NCBI RefSeq assembly: GCF_022539505.1 | Contig: NC_061508.1 | Coordinates: 341,509,484-341,573,483, forward strand | Direction: 5' to 3' | DNA: 64,000 bases | DNA from: Lolium rigidum | Taxonomy: Eukaryota; Streptophyta; Magnoliopsida; Poales; Poaceae | Shown here: piece after piece, positions 21,580 to 33,532 of the stretch | Numbering within the stretch: position 1 is the stretch's first letter | Layout of the letters: every line of letters begins with the position of its first letter | Made by a program: the position numbers and the translations under genes | The notes under the pieces: model-generated | What the model saw: the letters and a program-made list of their open reading frames with translations, nothing else | Told to the model about the DNA's origin: nothing | The model's database searches: none

Positions 21580-23374
21580 GTGGGACCATCCTCAACATCA
21601 ACCACATCGCCGTCTACATCGGAGATGGCGGAAGAAACTCCGGTCACTTACGAGGATCTCAATGGCGAGCTCAAGAAGAAGTATGACGAGGTCAAGGTCC
21701 TCCTCGAAGCCGACCTCATCGGCTCTTTCCACAGGACCCGCTCCCATGGCATCAGATGGAAGGGGTTCTCACCTGAAGGCGCGCTTGATGGAGTGGACCT
21801 ATCCACCCCGTCAGAAGAACGCACTAGGTCGCTGCGTCAGGAGATCAACTTCATGGTGGCTCATTCGCTGCACCGCCATTCTGAGAGCCTGGTGAATACG
21901 TTGGAGCGCGTCGCTCGCGCGTGATCCGAGGAGATCATGAGCCGTCAGTACTCTCCGTCAGGACCAGCTCTAGGGACTCACCAAGGAGAATTGCCACTCC
22001 AGTCCCGTCCACCGCTGCCGTTCGCGTTGGCAGCGCCCGAAGCGCCGAACTCATCGGCCTACGTCGTCTACAAGATTGGTGGTGACCCCAGTGACTACCA
22101 ATTCCTACATGACGCGCCCAAGGAGATCCCGCACGGATACGCATGCGCATACGTGCCAGACTGCAGCACCTGGGCACTCTCGAACCAGGTTGCAACAGCG
22201 GGGACTTCTGGAACAACAGGAGGAACGTCGGAGGCAGACCCCGAGAAGCAAACGTGGCTAGCTAAACACGCCACCCCGACGAAACTCCAGAGCCCAGCTC
22301 CTGCAGTTGGCTCAGAACCGGAAAAACAAGCATGGCTGGTTAAGTACGCCACCCCGGCGAATCTTCAAGGTTCGACACCTTCAGCCATCACCGCGGATCA
22401 GATTTGTACGATTCTGAAAGATCAGTTCGGCATGATGCCGAAAAGGAAGACGGTCGGCTATACCAAGCCGTACCCCAACGAGTACGAATTGATCCCGCTA
22501 CCACCCAAATATCGGCTCCCGGACTTCACAAAGTTCAGCGGATCGGATGGTTCCAGCTCCATCGAGCATGTGAGCCGATATTTGGCACAGCTGGGCATGA
22601 TCTCAGCGTCGGGACGAGCTGCGTGTGAGGTACTTCTCACGGTCCCTCACGGGATCGGCTTTCGGTTGGTACACGTCGCTGCCACCGAACTCGGTCCGGA
22701 CTTGGAAGCGCTTGGAAGAACGGTTCCATGAGCAATATCACTCGGAGGCTTCCGAGGCTGGCATTGCCGATTTAGCACAAGTACGACGAAGCGCGGGGAA
22801 ACGAGTGTCGGAGTACATCCGAGCGCTTCAGGACCGTTAGGAACCGATGCTATTCGGTTCACGTAAGCGAAAAGAAGCGATCGAGTTGGCGGTGGTGGGT
22901 CTATCATCATCGATCAAGGACGTGGCCTCCCAAGCGGACTACCCTTCATTACCACACATGGTGCAGAAACTGTCAGCGTATGAACAGCGCCACCCAGATG
23001 TCTACCAGGACAAATTCAAGCGCGTGGTTACCATGGTTGACGCAGGCGAAGATGAAGGTGCTACGGGAGAACAAGAGGTCGCGGTGGCTGAGTGGACTCG
23101 AGCGGCAGGCCCAGTAACCTGCAAATGGGTGAAGCCACCGGGGCCTCCAAGAGGGTTCGACTTCGACGTGACGAAAACCGAGCAGATTTTCGATCTCTTA
23201 CTCGCGGAGAAGCATATAAAGATACCCGAAGGCCACAAGGTCCCTACGGTGCAAGAGCTGAACGGAAAGCCATACCGCAAGTGGCATAACACGTTCACCC
23301 ACACCACTAACGACCGCAGGGTGTGGCGTCGGCGAGATCCAAATGGCAATAGAAAATGGGCGACTAATTTTTAA
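21580..23374 (+). pseudogene. Gag of the gag-only element, decayed
   Basis: Pieces in three frames: 21580-21924 (TPVTYEDLNGELKKKYDEVK, a helical N-terminal part), 21937 to about 22640 (ending KYRLPDFTKFSGSDGSSSIE, VSRYLAQLGMISASGRAACE), then a shift to FSRSLTGSAFGWYTSLPPNS and RFHEQYHSEASEAGIADLAQ up to 22840, then 22847-23374 (LSSSIKDVASQADYPSLPHM, KLSAYEQRHPDVY). These are the Retrotrans_gag core and its C-terminal helices. Two copies of a 30-residue unit (EKQTWLAKHATPTKLQSPAP and EKQAWLVKYATPANLQGSTP) lie side by side near 22230-22375. A stop at 22838-22840 and at least two frameshifts disable it. Confidence 0.8.
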
Positions 23375-24200
23375 CCGATACGCCATGAAGGTCGACACAC
23401 ACCCCTTCCCCGCCGTCAACATGGTGGAGTTTACCCACCTCGGAGGGTGCCAGCCAGATTTCTCAGCCAACATCAACATGGTAGAGCTTGGACACCACTG
23501 CGAGAAGGACGGGGATGAGGGCAGCTGCTCTCGGAGCAAAGACACGAGGGGGCCGCTCCATGCGATCGGCTCCGTCAAGATGGCAAGCGCTACGTCACAG
23601 AGGGAGAAGTGAAGAACATAAGATATCAACGACCCCTCTCTGATCACCTCCTCAACAAGTATGTGAGTCGGTATGACCAACGCCGGCGACACGGCGACGA
23701 TGATGAAAGAGATCGTCCGGCCGGAAACGACGAAGGCATCGTCGGCATAATCACGATGAGGAGCGGCGGGAGCGCCGCGCTAGGGAGCAAGACGACACGG
23801 GCAGGCATTGGGACTGCCCCTTCTTCGACACCGCCGGGATTCGGGAATGAGCCGGTTGCCTACGATCGGCAATTGCCCGGAATGCAATCGTAAGAAGAAG
23901 GAGGCAGCCAACGTGTCCGTGTTCGAGCGCTTAGGGCCTCTCCCACCACAAAGCGGACGTGCCGAGACCCTCGGTTGGCGGATCTCGAGGATTCGGAAGA
24001 CGAGGGGGAAGACGAAGAAGACAGGTACCACCGTCCAAGGTGGTGCCCCGATGGTCTCGGCCATTCACAAAAGCGCAGGGTTCAGCGATTGCGCGGTCCG
24101 GAGGAAGCCGAAAGGTTGTACTTGTATACGCTAAGGAAGGCACGGCCTGATCTCGGCTGCGAAAGTCCAGCGAACCCTGGATGAGGAGGGACCGCCGCAA
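23375..24200 (+). pseudogene. C-terminal Gag remnants of the gag-only element
   Basis: Fragments continue in shifting frames: AMKVDTHPFPAVNMVEFTHL near 23380, RYQRPLSDHLLNKYVSRYDQ near 23620, and GLPLLRHRRDSG...RLPTIGNCPECNRKKKEAANV near 23810. The last has a Cys/His arrangement like a second zinc-binding region. No protease active site follows. Confidence 0.55.
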
Positions 24201-25510
24201 AGAAAAGAGTGGCGCCCCAAGCAAAGGAAAGCCGATGATGAAACATCGGCTGGCACAAACATGGTGCTCGTTCGTCCGGCGAAGTGCAGAGCTCCACGAT
24301 TACACGATGCACCCGAGGTGGACAACAGCAAGCGCACCAACGTGATAAAGTCAGAGATTGGGCTGGTTTTACCCACCGGCCTGGACGAGTAGCAAGACTA
24401 CGTCAATAAGCAAAGCGATGTGCAACTTGGCGAGGCTGATCCTTGTGATCGGCCCCAAAGGTCTATGAAGGGACATTACAGAACCTTCAACCGCCGCTCC
24501 AATCATTATGGAGGCCGGTCCCGACGAATCGGCCAAGATTACCCTCACCACATGTTCTGCTTGTGTTCGCCCTTGACCCTATCAGGAGCCGACGTGCGAA
24601 TTACAGAGCCGATATCTGCCATTCTTTGACAGATTCGGCTCGGGGGGCACCTAAACATGGGAACAGATGCAGGGGTACATGTGTGCAATGAAATACTGGG
24701 GGCCGATAGGAGAAAATCGGCCAGTAAATTTTTTTTTACAGCCGATGCAAGGGCATCGACTTTAGAATTGAGAAGTAGCCGATGCGCAGCCATCGACTCT
24801 AGTGGAATTATGCGATGTTTATCGAGTCTCCACCAAATCCAGGCCAGCGGTGGTGCCTTATGTTGCTTCGAGGGAATAAAACAATGGAAATTTCTTCAGC
24901 TGCTTCGAGCCGATCTGGGTTCCCGAACCTTTTTGTCGAGGATTTCCAATCTTTGGGGCTAGTTCAGCTGAAACGGAAGGTTATCGGCTGTCTGAGGAAG
25001 AAAGGGGATCGGCTTTGGCGCATTCTCTCTGACATTCTCGCCTCGAGTAAGGCTCGGGGGGCAGCAGGCTCGGGTAAGGCTCGGGGGGCAGCAGGCCTGG
25101 TGGATACTCTGTTTTGCTCTGTTTAAAGAGCCGATTGGGATACCATCGGCTGATCCTTCATTGCAACCTTCTTCACAAATGATGAGTACTGAAGAGGAGG
25201 ACTCGATGGGAAAGCCCGATGAGGCGGAGGAAGAAGAAGACATGGTGACTCAGGAGGGTTTTTTGGATGCCAATGCGAAAGGGGACGAAGAGGAGAACTG
25301 TTCGATGCGGTTAAATAAAAGGGCATGGAGTAAATACTCGAACAGTTTCCGAGGGGGTGGTGCCAAAACTGTCAAATCGTGCAGAGAAGTTGAGAAGGCA
25401 AGTTATCATGATGAAGGACTCTGCGACGGTTCTGCTCTGCCACGACATGACCCGACGAGAGAAAAGCATAATGATTTTGGAAATGTCATTTCCAAAACCA
25501 GGGGGGCATG
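24201..25510 (+). other. Noncoding 3' region of the gag-only element
   Basis: No credible ORF. It contains scattered GCCGAT/ATCGGC words and a direct duplication of GTAAGGCTCGGGGGGCAGCA at about 25048 and 25074. It ends in the purine-rich tract before the 3' LTR. Confidence 0.55.
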
Positions 25511-26665
25511 TGTTATCACCAGAATTTGACCAAGCCAGAGGTGGGCCGCGATCAAGACGGATTTGAAGATATACATATAGAAGAGATATGTGAATCGGCC
25601 TTGTTTACCAAGTTTGGGCTAGTTAGCCCGTGTATCTTTATAGTAGGCTACGTAGAAGTTAGAGTTTATCTCGTGCACGGTTTGGTGCACGCCCACGTTA
25701 GAAAGTCCCCTGGACTATAAATATGTATCTAGGGTTTATGGAATAAACAACAACCAACGTTCAACACAAACCAATCTCGGCGCATCGCCAACACCTTCGT
25801 CTCGAGGGTTTCTCCGGTAAGCACCATGCTGCCTAGATCGCATCTTGCGATCTAGGCAGCACGAGCCTGCCTACGTTGTTCATGCGTTGCTCGTGCTGAA
25901 GCCTTTTTGATGGCGAGCAACGTAGTTATCATAGATGTGTTAGGGTTAGCATTGTTCTTAGTATCATATGCTGTCGTAGTGCAACCCTTGCGCATCTAGC
26001 CGTCCTTGTACCTCATCATGGGTGCGGGCGGCACCCCGCTTGATCATTATTTAGTAGATCTGATCCGTTACGGTTGCTCCTTGATTCATCAAGGATTAGT
26101 TTAACATCCGCAATAGTTAGGCCTTACAAAGGGTTGGAGGATCCAGCGGCGTGTAGGGTGTAGTTTGCTGGCCCTAGACAGGACGTTCCGTGGATCAACC
26201 TCGTGTTGGTTTTTAGGCCTTGTCTAGGTTTGGCTTACGATCACCGTGCGCGAGCGCGAGGCCCAATCGTGAGTAGGATGATCCGATTATGCGGTGAAAA
26301 CCCTGAATCGTCGTGGATCTCATATGCTTTATCTTGATCAAGCAGGACCACCATATATTCGGCCACCTTGGACAAATCATGGGTGGATCGGCTCCATGAG
26401 CCGATTCACAGGATAACCTGAGAGCCGATCGAGGCTCGTATTTAACGTGTACGTGTGTGCCCTGCAGGAAACTAAGCGAGGCATCATCCACACCTTCCCG
26501 ACCGGTATAGGTCGGGTGGCACGCCCTTGCAATTTGCATCGGCGCGCGACCAGGAGGCTTTGCGGGCCGTCGCTCTGAGGGACTGGGGCCAGCCGCAGCC
26601 CTAGTTGTTCCCGGCTCTACGGTGTTGACCAGTCGCTGCCCGCCGGTGGGTTTCTGACGTCAACA
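25511..26665 (+). repeat. 3' LTR of the gag-only element
   Basis: It is 1155 bp and pairs with 20403-21563. Differences are few and mostly single-base indels or transitions. It carries the same TATA box and leader stem-loop (25827-25861). Confidence 0.92.
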
Positions 26666-28126
26666 GGAATACATAGACCTTGTGGAATTAATCAAATTGA
26701 GGAAGAATATTGTATCCATCATAGGAATGAAAAAACTAGAAAGTGGTCTAGAGCTCTAGATGATCTTGGAGAAAAAGTGTGTGCCCTCTATCCTTTTATT
26801 TGTGAACTTTGCCATAAAGTTGGTCATTTTAATTTTCAATGCTCCTCCAATGATAATTCGAACCCCATGAGTGCTGCAAATTTGTATTGTGATGATAAAA
26901 TTATTCCTAATCAGCATGATGAACTTACCTTATTTTTGAAGTGTGAAGAGTTATCAAGAAAAATTTCTTTGTTAAATATTAACGATCTTGATATTGATGA
27001 TGTCCTGCATGGGTGTCTTTCTTATTGCATTAATAATTGCCATACAAACACTTACATACAATATATTTTAGAAGATGATACCTTGCCAAAATATGATAGG
27101 ACCGCTGTGTGCTTTCAACTAATTAATGAAAAGGAGGGATCCTCCCAAGTTTCTTCTATTGTTTCTAAAAGTAAATCAGGTTATGTGGGCAAGCCACCCT
27201 TCAAGCCTCTTCCTCCTAAAGAAGGGAACGAGAAGAAGAAGAAGAAGTGAACGAAGAAGAAGAAAAAGAAGAAGGAGAATAAAAAGAAAGAGGTAACGGC
27301 GTATCCCCGCGTGAATGAGATAACGCTAGGTAACCGTAAGTATGTTGCTCCTAATGATTATTGTGATAATGAATCTGAATACGATGATCTTCCTATGCCC
27401 TTTACATACATTAGCGATCATGATTTGAATGAGCACACTACCTTTGATATTGGAAATCTCTTTGGTACTGATTATGAAAGTAATGATGATAGCATTATTC
27501 ATGCCCCCTTAAACGATGATATTGAAAGCCCTAAGCTTGGGGATGTTGTGCTTGAAGATCCTATATTTGAGACCTCTACTTTTAGTGAAAATGATGATAT
27601 TACATATTCTGGTTTAGATAATTGCTATAGAGATGTATATGACACATGTTACAATTATCCTTATGAAACTTGTCATAGTTATGATGGGCTTGCCAAAAAC
27701 CATTCCCTTAATATGCAACTTGTTTACCATGTTCAAATTCTTGATAATAATCTTGCTCCAATTACTATTAATGAGAAGAACTCTTCTTATGCTAAAATTA
27801 ATGATACTCCTATGCATATGAACCATGATAAGAATGTTTTAAGTGATGGGTATATTGTGGATTTCATCAATGATGCTACTGAAAGTTATTATGAGAGAGG
27901 GAAATATGGTTATATGCATCTTAATAATATTAAGTTTCCCCTCTTAATGTTGAGAATCTTGAAGTTACTCATGTTTTATCCTCTTTTGCTTGTCACCTTG
28001 TTCTTCATGAATTCATTTGTGTACAAGATTCCTATGCATAGGAAGCATGCTAGGCTTAAATTTGTTTTGAATTTGTCTCTTGATGCTCCTTTTTGCTCCA
28101 AATACTATTTCTTGCAAAACTGCTAA

Positions 28127-30554
28127 ACCCATCTTAATGGCTATAAAGAAAGAACTTCTTGGGAGATAACCCATGTGTTTATTTTGCTACAGTACTTTAT
28201 TTTATATTTGAGTCTTGGAAGTTGTTTACTACTGTAGCAACCTCTCCTTACCATGTTTTTGTGCCAAGTAAAGTTTCTATGTTATAGTTGATGTTATATT
28301 TGGGATCGCTGCGCAGAAACAGCATTGCTGTCTGTAACGAATCTGGGCACAAGTCTCTGTAGAAAATTCGAAAAAATCTGCCAATTTACGAGCGTGATCC
28401 TCAGATATGTACGCAACTTTCATTAATTTTGAGTTGTTCCATTTGAGCAAGTCTGGTGCCATTTTAAAATTCGTCTTTACGAACTGTTCTGTTTTGACAG
28501 ATTATGCCATTTATTTCGCATTGCCTCTTTTGCTATGTTGGATGAATTTCTTTGATCCATTAATGTCCAGTAGCTTTATGCAATGTCCAGAAGTGTAAAG
28601 AATGATTGTGTCACCTCTGAATATGTGAATTATTAATTGTGCACTAACCCTCTAATGAGTTTGCTTGAAGTTTGGTGTGAAGGAAGTTTTCAAAGGTCAA
28701 GAGAGGAGTATGATATACTATGATCAAGAGGAGTGAAAGCTCTAAGCTTGGGGATGCCCCGGTGGTTCATCCCTGCATATTTTAAGAAGACTCAAGCATC
28801 TAAGCTTGGGGATGCCCAAGGCATCCCCTTCTTCATCGACAAAGTATCAGGTTCCTTCTCTTGAAACTATATTTTTATTTGGTCACATCTTATGTACTTT
28901 ACTTGGAGCGTCTGTATGTTTTTGTTTTTGTTTTTGTTTGAATAAATGATTGTTTGGGAGAGAGACATGCTCCGCTGGTTTGTATGAACACATGTGTTCT
29001 TAGCTTTTAATTTTCATGGCGAAGGTTGAAACTGCTTCGTTAATTGTTATATGGTTGGAAACGGGAAATGCTACATGTAGTAGTTGGTATAGTGTCTTGA
29101 ATAATGTGATACTTGGCAATTGTTGTGCTCATATAGATCTTGTTTAAGCTCTTGCATCATGTACCTTGTACCCATTAATGAATAATTACATAGAGCTTGT
29201 TAAAATTTGGTTTGCATGATTGGTCTCTCTAAGTCTAGATATTTTCTGGTTGAGGTGTTTGAACAACAAGGAGACGATGTAAAGTCTTATAATGCTTACA
29301 ATATGTTTATATGCGAGTCTTGCTGCACCATTTCATACTTGAGTTTGCTTCAAATAACCTTGCTAGCCTAAACCTTGTATCGAGAGGGAATACTTCTCAT
29401 GCATCCAAATACTTGAGCCAATATTCATGCCATTTGTGTCCACCATACCTACCTACTACATGGTATTTCTCCGCCATTCCAAAGTAAATTGCTTGAGTGC
29501 TACCTTTAAACCATTCAAAATTTATCACCTCTGATTTGTGTCAATGTTTTATAGCTCATGAGGAAGTATGTGGTGTTTATCTTTCAATCTTGTTGGGCAA
29601 CTTTCACCAATGGACTAGTGGCTTCATCCGCTTATCCAATAATTTTGCAAAAAGAGCTGACAATGGGATTCCCAGTCCCAAATTAATTAACAAAAATAGA
29701 CACTCCTCCATGGTATGTGATTGTTGGAAGGCACCCGAAGGATTCGGTTAGCCATGGCTTGAGAAAGCAAAGGTGGGGAGGAGTGTCATCATAATAAAAC
29801 TAAAATTAAAAGGCACTCCTTCATGGTATGAGATTGTTGGCAGGCACCCGAGGATTCGGTTAGCCATGGTTTGTGAAAGCAAAGGTTGGAAGGAGTGCCA
29901 CCCAAAAATAAAATAAAATGGGAGCCGCTCTTTGAAGGTTTGTCTGGCAAGGGGGTTAGAGTGCCCACTACCATTCGTTGACAACAACAAACACCTCTCA
30001 AAACTTTACTTTTATGCTCTCTATATGTTTTCAAAATCAAAGCTCTAGCACAAATATAGCAATCAACGCTTTCCTCTTTGAAGGGCCATTCTTTTACTTT
30101 ATTGTTGAGTCAGTTTACCTATTCTTTCTATCTTAGAAGCAAACACTTGTGTAAATTGTGTGCATTGATTCTTACATGTTTACCTATTGCACTTGTTATA
30201 TTACTTTGTGTTGACAATTATCTATGAGATATACATGTTAAAGTTGAAAGCAACCGCTGAAACTTATATCTTCCTTTGTGTTGTTTCAAAGCTTTCTACT
30301 AAGAATTTATTGCTTATGAGTTAACTCGTATGCAAGACTTATTGACGCTTGTCTTGAAAGTATTATTCATAAAAAGTCTTTGTTATATGATTCATTTGTT
30401 TGCTCATTATCTTCATCATTGCTTCGAATCTCTGCATTCATCTCATGTGCTTTACAATAGTATGATCAAGGTTATGATGGCATGTCACTTAAGAAATTAT
30501 CATTGTTATCGTTTACCTACTCGAGGGCGAGTAGGAACTAAGCTTGGGGATGCT
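28127..30554 (+). other. Ath-2 noncoding 3' region with conserved module and internal PPT-like motifs
   Basis: From 28127 to about 28830 it matches Ath-1 5460-4800 in reverse complement (GAACTTCTTGGGAGATAACC, the GCGCAGAAACAGCATTGCTG stretch, and two PPT-like motifs at 28743-28754 and 28801-28812). A tandem duplication of about 110 bp lies at 29700-29920 (both units have GGATTCGGTTAGCCATGG). The functional polypurine tract is at 30538-30554. The ORFs at 29497-29751, 29748-29990 and 30330-30557 lack gene-like features. Confidence 0.7.
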
Positions 30555-31983
30555 TGATACGTCTCAAACGTATCTATAATTTCTTATGTTCCATGCTACT
30601 TTATTGATGATACCTACATGTTTTATACACATTATATGTCATTATTATGCGTTTTCCGGAACTAACCTATTGACGAGATGCCGAAGGGCCAGCTTGTTGT
30701 TTTCTCGCTGTTTTTGGTTTCAGAAATCCTAGAAAGGAAATATTCTCGGAATCGGACGAAATAAAGACCCAACATCCTATTTTTCCCGGACGCTTCCAGA
30801 GCACCGAAGGAGGGCCAGAGGGGAGCCAGGAGGGCCCCACCCCACAGGGCGGCGCGGCCAAGGGGGTGGGCGCGCCCCCGTATGAGGAGGGAGCCCCGTG
30901 GCCCCTCCGACTCCGTCTCTTCGCCTATTTAGTCGTCCCTGACCTAAAAACACCGATACGGAGGACGAAACCCGAGAAAACCTTCCAAAGCCGCCGCCAT
31001 CGCGAAATCAAGATTCGGGGGACAGAAGTCTCTGTTCCGGCACCCCGCCGGGGCGGGGAATTGCCCCCGGAGTCATCTCCACCGCCGTCTCCACCGCCAT
31101 CTTCACCGCCATCGCTGTCTCCATGATGAGGAGGGAGTAATTCACCCCCGGGGCTGAGGGCTCCGCTGTAGCTATGTGGTTCATCTCTCTCTTTATGTGA
31201 TCTTGTTGAATATTATCTATGTGCTACTATAGTGATGTTATTAAAGTATTCTATTGCTCCTTCACGGTGTAATGGTGACAGTGTGTGCATCCGTGTTAGT
31301 ACTTGGCGTAGATTATGATCATAATCTCTTGTAGGTTATGGAGTTAATTATTACTATGATAGTGATGATGTGATCTATGCCCCCTTCATGGCGTGATGGT
31401 GATAGTGTGCATGCTATGTTAGTTCTTGGTGTAATTATGTTGATCTATCTTGCACTCTAAGGTTATTTAAATATGAACATTGAATTGTGGAGCTTGTTAA
31501 CTCCGGCATTGAGGGTTCGTGTAATTCTACGCAATGTGTTCATCATCCAACAAAAGGGTGTAGAGTAGTCCTATTATGTGATCATTGTTGAGAGTGTCCA
31601 CTAGTGAAAGCAGGATCCCTAGGCCTTGCTTCCAAGCATCGAATCTCCGTTTGTTTACTGTTTTGTTGAATGTTTACTCGCTGCCATATTTTATTCAGAT
31701 TGCTATTACCACTCATATACATCCATATTACTTGTATTTCACTATCTCTTCGCCGAACTAGTGCACCTATACATCTGACAAGTGTATTTGGTGTGTTGGG
31801 GACACAAGAAACTTCTTGCTTTGTGATTACAGGGTTGCTTGAGAGGGATATCTTTGACCTCTTCCTCCCTGAGTTCGATAAACCTTGGGTGATCCACTTA
31901 AGGGAAACTTGCGGCTGTTCTACAAACCTCTGCTCTTGGGGGCCCAACACTGTCTACAAGAATAGAAGCACCCGTAGACATCA
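30555..31983 (+). repeat. Ath-2 3' LTR
   Basis: It is 1429 bp, from TGATACGTCTCAAACGTATC to GTAGACATCA, followed by the target duplicate CTCCC. Confidence 0.92.
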
Positions 31984-32101
31984 CTCCCCGACGCCGTTCC
32001 GTCTTCGCGTTGCCAGATTGGGCTGCCAGGCTTCCTGGCCCGTTCCCAGCAGTTGATTTGATCCAAAAAAAAAAGAAGCAAAAAAAACAAAAAAAAGAGC
32101 T

Positions 32102-33532
32102 ATGTATTCCGCTGATCCCGCCCCTTCTTTGGGCCCACCTTCGGTACTTGGTATTTGTCCGCTGTCTCCGTGTATGACGGCTAGTCATTCTTCGTCGCCG
32201 TTTGCGGCCTCTTCCCGTGGCTCTGCCCGCGCTTCACCGACTCCGTCTACGTCGGCTCACCGCTCTATACCGACTTTTGTGGCCTCTTCATGCGGCTCTG
32301 CCCGCACTTCGCCGAATTTGTCTCCCTCGACCTGCCGTTCTACATCGACTTTTGCGGCCTCTTCACACGGCTCTGCCCGCGCTTCGCCGACTTCGAATAC
32401 GTCGGCCCGCCGCTCTACATCGACTTTTGCGGCCTCTTCCTGCGGTTATGGCCGCGCTTCGTCGACTCCGTCTGCGTCGGCCTGCCGCTCTACACCGACT
32501 TTCGCGGCCTCTTCACGTGGTTATGACCGCGCTTTGCCGAATCTGTCTTCATCGGCATGTTGCTCTCCGCCGCCCCTTTGGTGGCCTCTCGTGCGTGTGC
32601 CTGATTGTACGTCGACCTCTCCAGTCGCGCCCCTCTCTGCGCATGAGATAGCGCAGCTTCACCGCCTGCTTGATGCTTGGGATTCCAGTTTACGTCAGCA
32701 GCCTCGCGGTCCGAGTCTCCGCCCTCGTCCTTATTGCACCTACTGTGGCAAGGTTGGCCACACTTCCTCCACCTGTTGGACGCGGGATCCCTGTTTACGT
32801 CAGCAGTTCCAGGATCGTCAGCATGCTGGCTCTTCAGCATCTTCTGCAGTTGCACTCTCTGATCAGGACATTCTCAGGGGTCTTCGTGGCCTGCTCGCTA
32901 CTACAGACTCTTCCTCGCCGGGCGCTGCTGGTTCCGCGGACCGGCTCTTCGGCACCGCGCGACCACCGGTTTCTACACAGTCAGGTACGTCCCCGTGGTA
33001 TCTGGATTCTGGAGCTTCCTTTCATATGACCTCTGAGTCTTATATTCTGTCTGCTCTTCGGTCTCTTATTTCTCCTGTCCGTGTTGTCACGGATGATGGT
33101 ACCTCTATTCCCGTTTCTAGTAGAGGCACCCTTTCTATTCCCTCTTTCTCTGTCCCTGATGTTTCTCATGTTCCCCGCCTTCAGATGAACCTTTTCTCTG
33201 CTAGCCAGCTCACCGATTCTGGTTGTCGCGTCATTCTTGACGCTGAGTCTTGTGCGGTTCAGGATCGTCGCACAGAGGCCCTGGTTGGAGCTGGCCCTCG
33301 TAGCCGTAAGTCTCCGGGGCTTTGGGAGTTAGACTGGCTTTGTGTTCCTTCCGCTGTCACTCCATCTGCTAGTTCTCCTCTGGTTGTTGCCTCTGTCACC
33401 GGCTCTTTTCAGCAGTGGCATCATCGTCTTGGTCACCTTTGTGACTCTCGCCTGTCGTCTTTGGTTCATCGTGGTCTTCTGGGGTCTGTCTCTGGAGATG
33501 GGTCGTTACACTCTGTCGTGGCTGTAGGTTAG
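32102..33532 (+). pseudogene. Copia-1 Gag remnant, zinc knuckle, protease and pre-integrase
   Basis: This 476-aa ORF starts at ATG 32102. Residues 1-35 and then five 25-residue Ser/Arg/Pro-rich repeats (FAASSxGSARASPTPSTSAx) precede the zinc knuckle CTYCGKVGHTSSTC (near 32738-32779), the protease site WYLDSGASFHMT (near 32997-33032) and the GAG-pre-integrase motif [20 protein letters not shown]. The UBN2-type capsid of copia Gag is missing. The frame ends at 33532 after a one-base shift near 33510; the [14 protein letters not shown] motif follows in another frame and leads into integrase. Confidence 0.85.
32201..32575 (+). repeat. 5 x 75-bp tandem array in the Copia-1 gag
   Basis: The word TTTGYGGCCTCTTC recurs at 32201, 32276, 32351, 32426 and 32501 (TTCGCGGCCT in the last), an exact 75-bp period. 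Each unit codes for 25 residues, so the frame is kept. Units differ by several substitutions. Confidence 0.92.

Larger units (their letters stand above)
20403..26665 (+). mobile_element. Gag-only gypsy-type LTR retrotransposon nested in Ath-2
   Basis: The LTRs are 20403-21563 (1161 bp) and 25511-26665 (1155 bp), both from TGTTATCACC to GACGTCAACA. The target duplicate GGAAT is at 20398-20402 and 26666-26670. A primer-site-like TGGCACGCCCGGTGGGAC sits at 21569-21586 and a purine-rich tract ending GGGGGGCATG sits at 25501-25510. The 3.95-kb internal region encodes only Gag fragments. Gag type and primer site suggest a non-autonomous gypsy element, probably Tat-related; no RT is available to prove it. 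Confidence 0.92.
20311..28126 (+). pseudogene. Ath-2 second ORF: zinc knuckle and acidic C-terminal protein, split by gag-only element
   Basis: ATG at 20311 overlaps the gag stop as ATGA. The frame runs to 20402, is interrupted by 20403-26665, and continues in frame from 26671 through 28126 with one TGA at 27248-27250. It carries a CX2CX4HX4C zinc knuckle (CELCHKVGHFNFQC, near 26801-26842), a Lys run, then an Asp/Asn-rich segment and the C-terminal block with ESYYERGKYG, KIPMHRKHARLK and FCSKYYFL, also found in Ath-1. The overlap may be a genuine ORF junction or the trace of a one-base shift within one gag. There is no homology to protease or polymerase. The function of the C-terminal block is unknown. 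Confidence 0.75.
17659..31983 (+). mobile_element. Ath-2: Gag-only Athila-type LTR retrotransposon
   Basis: The LTRs are 17659-19085 (1427 bp) and 30555-31983 (1429 bp). The target duplicate CTCCC is at 17654-17658 and 31984-31988. There is a tRNA-Asp primer site and a polypurine tract CTAAGCTTGGGGATGCT. Its own length is about 8.06 kb after removing the nested element at 20403-26665. It encodes only Gag-like ORFs, with no protease, RT or integrase. LTR start, 3' module and ORFs are related to Ath-1, which lies in the opposite orientation. By eye the LTRs are nearly identical (about 1-2% different), so insertion was recent. Confidence 0.93.
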
